Assembly (NCBI GenBank): GCA_963969365.1
Contig: OZ017760.1
Coordinates: forward strand, 1,302,001 to 1,366,000
DNA length: 64,000 nucleotides
Reading direction: 5' to 3'
Source of the DNA: Asterochloris sp. CNOR1
Taxonomy: Eukaryota; Chlorophyta; Trebouxiophyceae; Trebouxiales; Trebouxiaceae
This document shows, piece after piece, positions 1-11,785 of the stretch (positions within the stretch are counted from its first letter, which is position 1; every line of letters begins with the position of its first letter). A model generated the notes under the pieces. The model worked only from the letters and a program-made list of their open reading frames with translations, did not search any database and had not been told where the DNA came from. Both the position numbers and the translations under genes were made by a program.

Positions 1-1325
1 GTGGTAGTTGTAGCTTCCCCTTGGGCCCTGTAGAGTAAAAAGACAGAGATGTTGCTTCTGTCCGGCCAAGGATTCACACATCGAGAGCAGGTGAGCTTGC
101 TTACTTCAAACCCTACAGTAGTGTTTTGGGACGGGCACTGAGTCGATTGATCTCTTGCGCTGCAGACTGCAGACTGCTGGATGCTGGACCATGGGCATGC
201 AGTGAGGTTTTCAGGCAGCCCTTGAATGGTCACGACCTGCCTGTGTAGTCACGGGACTGCATTTGCAAGTGCAGAGCACCCCAGTCTGGCCACGTTGCAA
301 GGCTTCAGTGGGCCTAAGAGCATGGCTGTGGATATGGCTTGGCAAGCACTGCCCATGCATCTGCTGGTGGTCACTGAAGCTGGGGCATTGGAGTAGAGAG
401 TGCGAGTTCTGGAGGGACTCCATGACCATCCTGGTGCACCAAGCTTGAGATACTTCGGTGGGCATGGGTGCTGTCAACCCCATCAACTACTCGGTGCAGA
501 AGCATACGGCGTTGTCTGATGAGCACAGACCACTCAAATTGTTCACTGCAGTAAGACCTGCAACAAGAGGCCTCTGCCTGTAATGCTTTCTGCCCACTCA
601 TTGACGCATCCCATCTTGACATTGGCAATGCATTTTCCATGGGAATGAGCAACAGATTTCTATGTTACTCTGCTCATCAAGCCTCGCGTCAGGCTTGTAA
701 AGTAACAACTGGTTTTTTGACCTTAGCACACATCAATGTTGGTTCAGGTGTTTTCTGAGGCAAGCGGCAAATGCTCATATCAAGGTGGAAACTACTGCAG
801 CAACAAAACATGCCTTGGGTGGTCATCAACACCCAGGCAGCACCACCAAGCAAGAAAACAAGTGTCAAAGGCTACCAAGGTTCAGCAGTTCAGCAAGTCA
901 TTGTGCAGGTGGGTGGAGTCAGTACCAAGCAAGTTCTGACAGATAGCCAATGATATTGGCAGAGGGACCATTTGTTGTTGACTGGCGAACTGAGAGGTGT
1001 AGACATAGCAGCTGGGCGCACATCCCATCTGCTCTGGCTTGCAGTATAGCACCTGCAGGCGCAGCGTGGGAGTGGCAACACAAAAGTGACGCCTGGCCAA
1101 TGAAAAAAATCCTTGCTGGCTACCCAAGCACAGCTGCTGCAAAGACAGCAGGTTGTCCAGTGCACATATGGCAGCCGGCTGACAGGTCCAGCTCTGGCTT
1201 CCCAGCGCATGGCCCTAGACACCACAGCATCTATGCTTGGCTGCTACAGCCAAGGCAGTGCAGGATGCCTCAGCACGGACTGTCCCTAGGCATTGCCCAT
1301 ACAAACAGCCCCGCTACCTGGTGCT
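1..1325. other. 3' flank of the coiled-coil gene, no gene recognised
   Basis: This stretch lies beyond the stop codon of the minus-strand coiled-coil gene. I see open frames on both strands, but none has a recognisable motif, a convincing run of splice sites or a compositional signature of coding sequence. It may hold the 3' UTR of that gene and part of an unseen neighbour to the left. Confidence 0.4.
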
Positions 1326-4300
1326 TCACTCAGCAATGGCCTGCTTGCCAGGCTCCTCTTTAGGAACCACCTCCATGTGCTCCTCGCGCACCACTCCAGC
1401 TTTGGAGCTGCCGGCACTGCTGCTGGCCTGCAAGAGACACTGGGCATCAGGGGATGCTGGCAGCAGAGGCAGGAAAGGCAGTCAGCAGTAGTACCATGTT
1501 GGCCGGCCTCACACTGCAGCAGTAGCACAGGACCGGCATCCACCCCTACTCAGGCAGATGCGAGCAGCTCTGACAGACCCCAAAGAGTGGAGATGGAGGT
1601 CAGGATGTTCTCCAGGCTGACCAGGGGCAGAACCCAGCACACAACTATGAACTCTTGAAATCAAGCACTTTTGAGCTCTGCCATGGTAAGTTTGTTGCTG
1701 GGTGGGCTGATGAACAGGCACACACATCTGGGACAGTAATCGTGCAGCTGGATACTCACTGCCAGAAGGGCAGCCTGGGTTGCACTGTGTGAGTCATTTG
1801 CAGCTGGAGCTGATGCTGCCAGCCTGGGCCAGCCAGGCTAGGAAGGTGCTGTTGGCACCCCTGCCCAATCTGTGATGTGCTGCAGACTTCAGGCACTGTG
1901 CCTGCCCACCACAGCCACAGTCCAAACCCCAGATGTCACCTTCTTGCTGGAGGTGGCCTCTGTGACCTAGACCATTTTGTACCTCAGGGCCAAAGTCCGT
2001 GCAAAATTGCATCATACAGCAGGGCACATCTCATCACAAAGGCTGCCAACACCCCAGCAGTAGAACCCTCAGGTTGCTACCTGCTTGCTGGAAGAGGTGG
2101 CCTTGGTGACCTTGCCAGCCCCCTTCTCAGGCGTCTTGGGGCCCTCAGCCGCAGTAGCTGCCACCTGCATGCCCATCTGATTGCTTGGCACATGTGCACC
2201 CCACCTACCACAAGTGCTTATGCAATTTGCACTCACAGGAAGGGGCAAGTCTTTGACCTGCACTGGCACAGACGCTGACAGCACCAGAAGTGTCGAATGA
2301 GACGACAGACAGCAGGTTCTGAGACCGTCTGACCTCGTTACGCAGCTGCTCAATCTCGCGCTCCTCCAGGTTCACCTGCACAACATCAGGGTCAGCATCA
2401 CTTTCACAGGGGGTCTGGATGGCTGAGGCTTCTGTGCACTCTTTGCAGACCGCCCAGCAGACAGCGAGTCAAGTTCACTGCACCCATGCCAACTCTTTCA
2501 TTTGCACATGCCACAGATCTGCTGAAGCACGCAGCTGCACGTGTTGCGCAGTGCTCACTTCCCCAGAGGCTGGGTACTTTCAAATGAACTTGACAGCTGT
2601 CACAACTAGAAAGGGATGCTGCTCACCTTAGCACGCAGCTGCAAGATGCGCTGCGAAGTGAAGGTGGAGTTCTGGTCCCCCATGGCCTTGGCAGCCTCCC
2701 AGATCTTGCGCTCATTGACCTCAGCACTGGCGGCGGCCTCAATGGCCTCACGCATGCCTGCAAGATGCAGCAGGCAGCAACTGTGATAATGCAGCTAAAT
2801 GCACTATGATAGCACAGTGCGAAAGCTCGCCAAGCATGCATGATAGCCAGCAGCACACCAGCCCTGACAGATGCCTGGCAATGACAGTGTCATCTAAGGC
2901 CCAAAGGAAACCGATGGAAGGGCAGCTGCAGCGCCAGCCTGGAACATAGCTGCCTCACACCTGGACAATAAGTGATGCAAACCCCGGATGACTGATAACA
3001 ATGCAGCTGCAAAGACCCACCTGCCTCCAGCTGGGTGGCCTCAACCTCGGCTGTGCGGGCATCCTCTCCCAGCAGCTTGGCCTTTTGGGTCAGGTTCAGG
3101 TGACGCTCCCGGGCAGCGGCCACGCGCACCTGTCAGGAACACTTGGGACACTTGAGATCTGTTTGCCCACAGCAGCAGATTGTTAAGAGGCAGACAGGGG
3201 ACGGGAAGCGCTTACAAGCAGCTGCCAATATGTACACCTGTCGACCAGAAGTGCGCGTCAAGGTCTTGTGCGCAACAACTGGTTGGTGGGCAGACCCTTC
3301 AGGTGCCACTTTCAAGCAGCTGCTGCGCACACCTGACAGCCTGTGGCCAACTTGGTGTGATACAATTCAAGCACCATCCTTGCATGATACGCTGCAGCTG
3401 TCTGCCGGACTCACTGATAGCTTGACAGAAACTTGACAGCGGGCTGTGCCAGGCACAGTACTGCTGCCGTTCCCACACAATGTGTGACCACCACCGCCGA
3501 GCTTTGCTGCCTGTATCCTTATGAAAAAGCCTCACCTTGGCAGCCTCCAGCTCTGTAGTGCGGCGCTGCACCTCCTCACGGGCAGTATGCAGCTCCCTGT
3601 ACGCATTAGGTAGATACTGCTCATGTCTTGTCTCAGTGCAACAGTTGGAGATGTGCTGTGCATCATCACAATGACAGGCTATTGCAAGAGCTGCAGGGCA
3701 AGCTAGGCATTGCTGCAAGCCCCTTCTCTGTCCTCAGTAGAGTTATACAGAACACTCTGCCTGTGCAGCACTTAACTGCCTCCCAGCATGTGCCGCCGCC
3801 ATGCCACTGCAGGTGCAGGAGAAGCACCAGGCCTCCGAGATATAGACAGGAACAAAGATGCGATTCTGTGGCCAGGTCCTTGGCCTGCAGCTCCTCACGC
3901 TGAGCAGCTCAATTGCATGACAATCGCCCAAATCGTCAGTCATGTTTGACCTGCTCACAGGCCCCTCCTACACAGCTTTCCAGAATGGTGGGCATCCCAC
4001 ATGATGCTTTCGGTTGAGCCTAACCCAAGAGGGTTCATGACCCTCTCAGCAAGTCCCCTTAGCTCGCAGCACCCCAACAAAACATCGAGCTGCCAGGCAA
4101 CACCCACAACCCCCTTCCACCCCCCACCCCCCACCCCTCCCCGGGTACAGCACCCAAACATTGCTGCCCCTGTTTGCCTGCTTAACCCCCCCAGTACAGC
4201 ATCTAAAACCAGTTGCCCCTGTTCACCTGCTCAGGGGCTCAGCCTGCTCAGTGAGGTCCTTGGTCCTCTCTTTAGCCTGCTGCAGCTCGTGCTCACGCTC

Positions 4301-7300
4301 GTGCTGCACCGCCTTGGCCTGCTCCAACCCCTGACGGGCCTCCTCAATCTGGCGCTCCAGGGACTCCACCCTGCAGTGTGTCCAAGATTGTCCAGATTTG
4401 CCTAAGCAGCATTGTGGGTTCAGAGATGCCTAGGATGGCATGTTATGATGGCCTGCAGACCACTGCTCAAGCAATGCAGCATTGGTAAGATCCTCATTGT
4501 AAAGCCCTATGCTAGCCTCCCGCCTGCAGCAGCATAGACTCCAGAAAGAAGGATATTGATGAAACGGCAAAAATCAATAAGCTGTCCCCTGCAGCAGCAT
4601 GGGGGTTGCATGTTAGCACCTTGATGACATTGGGACATTTTCAGGCTAAAACCTCAATGTGGGACACCCTGCTACATTTGCCCACATCAAAGCAGCCCAG
4701 AAACGCTTGAATGGACGCGCTGCATGCCGGCCACACATGGTTGATCTCCTCACAAAACCTGGTCCTTGTCTGCAGCTGTAGCATCATCTGAAACTGGGGA
4801 ACAGCCCAGCAAAAGCGAGATGTTGTCTGACTTGGTGCTGCCTGGCAAGTCTCAAGACGCTCACCTCTTCCTGAGGACCTTGACCTTGTCTGCAGCCTCA
4901 TTCGCAGCCTTCATCAGTTCAATGCGTGCCTGCTCAGCTGCCGTGACCTCAGCCCTGCAGCAGCCAAGCCATCAAAGATATGTCAGACAATGCCAATGAG
5001 ACAGAATCAGGGTACTGCTGCTCAGGCAAGCACGCCTGAGGTGCTGCTCCCAGCAACTTAGGAGTATGATGCCCTGCTTGCAGCAGGCCGCTCCCAGCAT
5101 GGTTAGAGGGAGCTGACCAAGGCCAGAGCAAGAAGCACGACAGAGTACTGACTCTTTTGCACCTCTGAGTTAGCGGCCGTGCATATGGCGGCTGATCCCC
5201 AAGCTTTCACACCTGCCTTTCCAGGTACTCTGAACTTTTTTTGGGCCTCATTGACACTCAGCTAGCCACTAATATAGCCACTGGCAATGCCCTGGCCTCA
5301 CAGGCCTGCCCCCCATGGACTGTCACCCTGTAGAGGCCCTTGTGACCACAAAAGAGGATTGAAGGAAACAGGCATCTGAACAGTCTGACACCCTAAGCCA
5401 CCTCCTCTGCGCCAGGTGGCACAATTTGACACAGTTGTCTCAGAGTGGCAGCCTCAGCAGACAGCCCTACACTGACCTGGCAACCTCCAGTGCCCTGGCA
5501 ACCTCCTCTGCTGCATGCTCAGCCTCCCGCAGCTCACGCCGCCGCTCCTCCACCAGAGCATCAGCCTCAATCAGGCGGTGCTGCAGGCAGGGTATACTGG
5601 ATCTGTTGTGGTGAAATCGCAGATGGGCGTCAGCCAGAAATGTGCTACTCCTCCACCAGAGCGTCAGTCTCAGTACTGCAATGAGGCAGCCAGCAGCCAC
5701 TGAAGAAGGCTAAGCTGGCCTGTGGACTGGCCCCGCGCTGCCAGCCTCAATCAGGTGCTTCATGCACAGAACCTGAAGTCGCCACGCCAGGCGGTTGCAG
5801 ATACACTGCACATGGGCCAATTGGTCTCATCCAGGCAGACGTGCAGGCCGTTCGCATCAGATGGGAGCTTCAACACGTCAAAGATCCTGGCCTGCAGCTA
5901 AGGAATATATCACAGCTCTCAAGTTTTGTTAGTCCGTCTGCCACCCACCGTCAGCTTCACAATGTTGCCCTGCTCGCTGCAAAGCAGCCACTGTTCAGGT
6001 GATGCTGGAGTCTGCGCAGCCTACCAACCACGACAGGCAGGTGCCAGACCAACCACAGACCACGACCAGGCCACACAGCCCATCCTGACTAAAGCACAAT
6101 GACTGAAGCACAGCCTATTGTCAGTCCTCACTGTCAGCTGTTCGATGTCGCCCTGCTTGCCGGCCGAGATCTCGGACGCCTTGTTGGCGCGGTGCTCCTC
6201 CTCTGCCTGCAGCTGGGTGACGCTCTGCAGGCCCCTGCAGAACGGAGCACATGCCTTGAGCCAGGCATTATGCTGCATCCACAAAGCTGCTGCATAAGGG
6301 TGCTGATGCTTGGCCTGCAGCCCCCTGCAGGGAAAAGGCCATGCGTCAGGCACTGAGCCGAATGAGTACCAGAACGCTGCATGAGGGGTTTGCTGTTCAG
6401 CCAGCAGCTGGTGACAGCCTGCCGGCCCCCTGTAGACCAGCACAAGAGCAAGCAGTCAGACACTGAGAGGTGTACTGACAAAGGCAGCAGGTGGTGCACA
6501 ATGAGGAGGCAGATAACCTTATCATGCAGTGGCATGAGAGACACCTCTCCCACAGGCTGAGGCACCAGCTGCCATTCAGGGACTGATCAGGCAGGGGCAG
6601 CAGCACACCGTGAGCCAGGTAGCAATGCGCCCACAGAGTTTATTTACATGCTGGATGGCCATGCCTGCTACGCCTGCTGCTTTGGCTGGTGCTCCAGGCA
6701 AGCACACAGGGATATTTCATGCCCTCAGCAGTCAGCCAAGACTACGGCAGCAATGCACAGCACAAGACGTCACCAATCACCCTGCAGGCAGACTATGAGA
6801 TCAGGGATGACGGCATCCCCGCTCTTCAAAGGCAATGCTGCCACCTTGATGAGCCCCTTCTCAACACAGCAGAACCATTACACAGTGCATGGAGCCAGGC
6901 AGCACCCTCACTTGACTGCGGCGTCATGGGCGGCCTGCAGCTCGCTCAGCTTCTGCTCATGCTCCTTCAGCTCAGCTGCCAGGCGCTGCAGCTCCTTTGT
7001 CTTGCGCTGAGCCTCCTGCTGGGCCTGCTTGGCGCCCCTGCAGGGTGAAAACGTCAACACTTGCCAGTGCTGGCCGGAACAGCCAGATGAATGATGTGTT
7101 CAGGGGCGTTACTATGCAATGCCAACTCCTGCTGGTCCTGCTTGGCGCCCATGCAGCATGGAAGAAAACGATGTTGCAGCACTCTGAAGCAAATAAGGGC
7201 CATGAAAATCCCCCTCACGTGTGTCAGGCCGAACTCAGCAGTGATATGGCCAACATTGTCTGACAGGGGTGGCAACGTGGTGGTAAAGTGTTCTGGTCAT

Positions 7301-9109
7301 GTTGCTATGGGCACTGAACCTCCTGCTTGGACCCCTGCCAGTCCAGCACCAGAGATCTCGGAGATCAGCCCAGGAGCAGGTCGATTCGGCAACAGTGAGT
7401 GATTGCGTCTGTTGCTTGCCTGGGGCCCAGCAAGCCTGAATGCACCATGCACTCACACCGAATGCACACACTTACTGCTCCTTCTCAGCAAGAGTCTTGC
7501 GCAGCTCGCCCTCACGCTCCCGCGCTGTAGCTGCAGCCGCCGCCACCTGTTGCAGCATAGCGGCCTCCTCTTTTGCCTCCTGGGCATCGGCTTGCAGCTG
7601 CAGGCAGGCAGAGAATCATCCATAAGCCTGTACAACAGTGACTACTGCAACAAGGCTCTCTCCGCACAATAATTATAAGGCCCTCTTTGCTCCTGTCATC
7701 CAAGCCTCTGCGTGCAACTGCAAAATAAACAATGAAACACATACGAGATGTGTGGGCTGGACTGTACCAGTCAGCATGTGCGCCTGCCCTTTGCACTTCT
7801 GGGCATCTGCTGGAAGGCAGCCTGAGCAACACAGAAGGGGGAGGCAGCAAGCTCAGCCCAGCTGAAGACATTTTCCGCGCACTGCATGCAGGACTCCAGT
7901 GCTGCCAGCATGCCTGCTGTCATTGCAGAGTATCACTCAGCCTGCAGATCTCACACCTGCAGCTTGACACAGTCCCTCACATGCGTGTGGTGGCCCCTGC
8001 TCTGAAGTGATCGTGCTTCAGCCTGCAACATGTCCCCACCTGCGCCTGCCTCCTGTGGGCGGGGCAGCTCTTCTGCATGCAGAAACTGCCTTGTGCACAC
8101 TGGGCACTGCCCAACGCTGCTGTCTTTCCCCACACATCACACTACCTTGGCAGCCTGCCTCCTGGCCTTTGCAGCCCTCTCCTCCAGCTCGCAGGCAGTG
8201 CTCAGCAGCTGCTCGGCCGTGCAAGCTTTCATGTGGGCCAGCACAGCTTCGTCGCCCGCTTGCTTGACATGCTGCTTGGTCTCAGTCCACTTGCGGGCCA
8301 CACCCTGCAGCACAGGCAGCAAGCTGGTGTCAATTGTGCATGGATCTGGATGCATGCTAGAATCCTGCATGGGCTCCGTCCACTGCTGGGCCCCGGCCCT
8401 GCAGCCCAGGGTGTCAGCTGACGACTTCATGCCCAAGCACTGCGCAAGGCTACAGCCCATGCAGATGCACTGGCATGGGCACATTTATGACAGACTGCCT
8501 TGCTCAGCTCCTGCGCAGGCGCTTGGAGTGTGCATGCTGGCACATTTGTGACAGACTGCCTTGGTCAGCTCCTGCGCAGGCGCTTGGAGCGTGCATGCTG
8601 ACACACAGTCAGCCAGCAGCTTTTGACTGTCCTGACACATGCGCTGCATGGCAATGCCATGGGTTCTGGCTGGGCCGCCTGCTATGACCCAGAACATGCA
8701 GCACAGGAGTGGTGGAGGTGCAGGTGTCAGATGAGGTGGGGCGGCCAGGCGGCACACGCCCAGAAGCTGCTGGGTGTGGCAGTGTATGTGGGGTGGCACA
8801 CCCTCAAAGACATCGCCGGGGCCATCCCAGACTAAATAGCTCCAGGCATGTTGTGCCGATAGGCAGCTCCTTACAGGCGCCCCGTGGCAGCTGACTTGCC
8901 ACCAGCCTATAAAAGTATGTGCATGTGCACACCTGCCAGGCAGCTGGGATGAGAGGGTCGATGTCAAAGAACAGCAGCTGTTGAGGCACCAGCAGGCCCA
9001 CAACAATTCCAATGACAAGTCCCAGAATGACGGCCTCAGCCTCTCTGGAGTGCAGCAGTGTGAGGTGCAGAGAGGCGAACTGCACTCTTGGAAGCCTGGG
9101 TGGCAGCAT
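1326..9109 (-). CDS. Membrane-anchored coiled-coil protein, many exons
   Basis: A multi-exon minus-strand gene whose exons nearly all encode charged, Glu/Lys/Arg/Ala-rich alpha-helix typical of a long coiled coil. The clearest exons are near 8150-8307, 7474-7600, 6911-7036, 6133-6237, 5470-5606, 4865-4958, 4225-4373, 3535-3605, 3017-3127, 2632-2757, 2334-2382 and 2086-2169. The last exon (1326-1427) ends in a hydrophilic tail, EEPGKQAIAE, then TGA. The exon near 8932-9070 is the most N-terminal one I find. It holds one strong hydrophobic segment (VILGLVIGIVVGLLV) suited to a membrane anchor, so the coil would project to one side of a membrane. I do not recognise a family. The start is uncertain: an ATG at 9109 is in frame, but an upstream exon is possible. 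Several introns carry decayed copies of exon ends (see findings). Partner and location are unknown. Confidence 0.65.
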
Positions 9110-9665
9110 AGATCTAGAGACAGGAGAATTGCATGTCTGGAAATGCCCCTCATCCTAATCAGCATACTGCCTGCAAAGACCTCAACCTTCTGTCAGGCAA
9201 TACACACCTGGGCCTCTGTGGTGCATGCAGAGCTGGTCTGCACTGTGACTACAGGTGGGGGTACAGGTTGGGGTCCCCTGGATGTGCCAGATTGGATCTG
9301 ATGCCGCTCGGATCCTCCATTCTTGGTGTCTTTGAACAAGCCCCACATGCTGGGTGTTTCGGAGGTGGGACTCCTGAAGCTGTTGACAGTGAGCAGATGA
9401 ACGTTTGTCTGTTTGGCGATGGCTATGCAAAGTCAATGAGCAGCGTACCACCTAATACGCAAGCCGCCGGATAGATCTGCAGCTTCTGCTGGCGCTCCTA
9501 AGAAAGTGGAATATTGACCCACAGGCCAGTCATGGACAGCTGTGCAGCAGTGTCAGGGCAGCACTTGTCAGGGTGAGACTGGTGGATCCCTGCTGATGTG
9601 CTCCATAGTTCTCATGTCAGCCATTTCAGGTGCCCATGCGCCTCCCTGCTGCTGTGCCTCTGCAG

Positions 9666-9866
9666 GTGTCAATCCCAGGCCTCTGGTACTTGACTCCTGC
9701 CACGGCAGCAGCCATGAAGCTAGACAGGAAGGGCGCCATACAAGTTGGCGGTGCCCTCGTGGCTGCAGTGCTATGCTCCAGCATGCTGGCGCTGGCCGTC
9801 TGGCTGTTACTCATCATCCTCAAGGCCATCTTTGGCTTCCTGGCCTGGTCCATCAGTTGGTGGTGA
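9666..9866 (+). CDS. Possible last exon of a small membrane protein
   Basis: An open frame follows a CTCTGCAG acceptor and runs to TGA at 9864-9866. It encodes about 66 residues. The C-terminal half is very hydrophobic (GGALVAAVLCSSMLALAVW, then LLLIILKAIFGFLAW) and ends in SISWW, so one or two membrane segments are likely. No upstream exon could be joined with confidence, and the antisense frame is also open. I do not recognise the protein. It sits between two minus-strand units and could be the 3' end of a small convergent gene. Confidence 0.3.
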   Translation: MSIPGLWYLTPATAAAMKLDRKGAIQVGGALVAAVLCSSMLALAVWLLLIILKAIFGFLAWSISWW

Positions 9867-11061
9867 TGCTCACGGCAACTGCTTCACAGCCAAATAAACA
9901 GCTCTCAAGAGAAAGTGGCAAGCACCCCTCACCAGGACCACCTCGAGGGCCTCGTGTGTGACATAGTCTCACTTCGCATTGTGGCTTCCCCTCTTTTCGG
10001 GTCGCAGTTCGATCGCTTGCCATGACTTGCATCACCTTGGCGTGTGAAGTGAGCGCTTGCTGTTCCCCAACACTGCCATGTAGCTCTGTGGCATCTACCT
10101 CAATGTGTCCACTTCAGCTAACTCTGGAAGCATCGACCAGTGAGCTGTTGTCAGTTGACATTCAGCCATGCGCACCTCACATCAAGGCATTATTGATGCC
10201 CTCACAGGCAGCATTGCTTACTGCTGGCAAGGACTGTCTGTGGTTTGTCGAGAAGCTGTGTGGCCAGATGTTCATAAGGAAGCATGGAAAAGTCTTTCAA
10301 CCTTCACTGCAGAGCTGAGTGGTGAGCTTGACAAGTTGCACTTAGGCTGCAGTGTCCTGATGTGCCCAAACACTGGTTATTTCACGTGCAATTGCATTGC
10401 CGCCGCTGTGGGCTTCACCCATCTGGCCTGCTTCTCGCCAGCTTTGCTGCAATGCCACCATAACAATGCCACAAGCAGCCACAGGCTGCAGACACCACAC
10501 CTTGCCTGGTCACCTGCAAGTCAGCTTGAAAAGTGGACCTGAGCAGTAGAGTGCTTGGGTCAGCCATGGGAGCAACTAGCACACCCATTTGTGCATATGT
10601 TGCAGACCGTGCAACCCATGCCAGCTCACCTTCACACAGACGCAGCCTCTGGCAGTTGGCAGGCACGGCTGCTGCCCACTCCCTTTGGCAGTGAAGGTGT
10701 CTTGCAGCTCTTTTCAATGTGAAAATGGGCATCTGCAGGCTACTGGCATTGCCAGCTTCCAGTACCCCCATCAAGTGCAACGCTGCATGCTTCAGCATCA
10801 TATGATGCTTCAGCGGATAAGCCGTGAAATCTGTCCAGAGTGACAACGTTGCCTGCCTATCGTCAGGATACTGCACCAAAGTTGGCGTGCCAGCAGCCTT
10901 GCATAGGTGGTGGAGTCGCCCCAGCATCGCCAGCAAGCTGCATCTACACACGCCAGGGGGCCGCTGCCCGGTGCCTGCGGAAGCTTGCTGACCCCAGAGA
11001 AGCTGGCGTCAGTAACGGCCTGGCAGTACTGCGTACCCAGTGTAATCTGCCAGCTCCACAC
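9867..11061. other. Unassigned stretch with open frames on both strands
   Basis: About 1.2 kb without a gene I can support. A plus frame near 10168-10345 and a minus frame near 10620-10735 look mildly coding-like and have plausible splice sites. They match nothing I know and could not be joined in phase to flanking exons. Some may be downstream exons of the minus-strand unit at 11062-11470. Confidence 0.3.
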
Positions 11062-11470
11062 CTGCTGCAGTGGCTGCTGCCCAGACATCTTGCATCCCTG
11101 CTTCAGCAGAGCCAGCAGCTCATCAATAGTATCCTCCACGCTACAACCGCTGTCTGTCTGTGAACAGGCTCCAGACCTGCTGCGCTGGCTGCTGCCTGGA
11201 TGATCTGCATCCCTGCTTGCCAGCAGAGCCATGAGGCCATCATTCATCCTCAACGCTGCATGCTGGCGTCTGTCTGTGGTCAGACACAGCCGCCCACAGG
11301 GTCAAGAGCTGGCCTGGCAGGCCACTGCACGCAGGGCGTGCTTTTGTGTGAGCTGAGCCCTACCCCTTCAGCCGCGCTGGCAATATTCGCCATTGTCTCG
11401 AGAGCGGCTGTCACTGCCTTGGTCTGCATGCCAGGGTGCTTCCCCACCACTGCTGCCAGCCTTATGCACT
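11062..11470 (-). CDS. Two exons of an unknown helical protein (partial)
   Basis: Two minus-strand exons join in phase. Exon A (11364-11470) follows a CTGCAG acceptor and encodes a helical run containing AVVGKHPGMQTKAVTAALE, ending at a GTAGGG donor. Exon B (11062-11157) encodes VEDTIDELLALLKQGCKMSG and ends at a GTGTGG donor. The intron between them carries a near-full decayed copy of exon B (about 11170-11285). The gene would start near 11750, just upstream of and divergent from the methyltransferase. I could not fix its start or its downstream exons, and I do not recognise the family. Confidence 0.4.
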
Positions 11471-11785
11471 CTGCAGGGGTGTACGGCTTTCCTGCATCTT
11501 AACAGCTGTCAGGGGGTCAATCTCAGGGGCATAGAGACACCATGCCAGCTTGTGCTGCCATCTCTGTGTGGCCAGCACAGTGGTCAAAGGCATGTGCAGA
11601 GGGGCAGTAAGCTGGCAGTGACACCTGCTGCAGCTGCTGCTGCCTGTCCTGTACATCCTTGTATTTGTTTGCTGGAGGCAGTGGGCAGCAGCATGCTGAG
11701 GGGCAAGCTCTGCAGAGCTCATGTGGTGCGCTTCTCTTTCTTCCTCTGAGACCTAACATCACCTGTGCCTCTAGTCACTAGGCAC

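Noticed and set aside
8475-8620. Perfect-looking direct repeat (CAGACTGCCTTG...GCGCAGGCGCTTGGAG) of about 75 bp
   Set aside because: A plain two-copy tandem duplication in a presumed intron. I could not tie it to an exon edge, so it is not used as evidence for the main finding.
8485-9165. 226-codon minus-strand open frame
   Set aside because: It crosses an intron of the coiled-coil gene in another frame, with no coiled-coil character and no motif.
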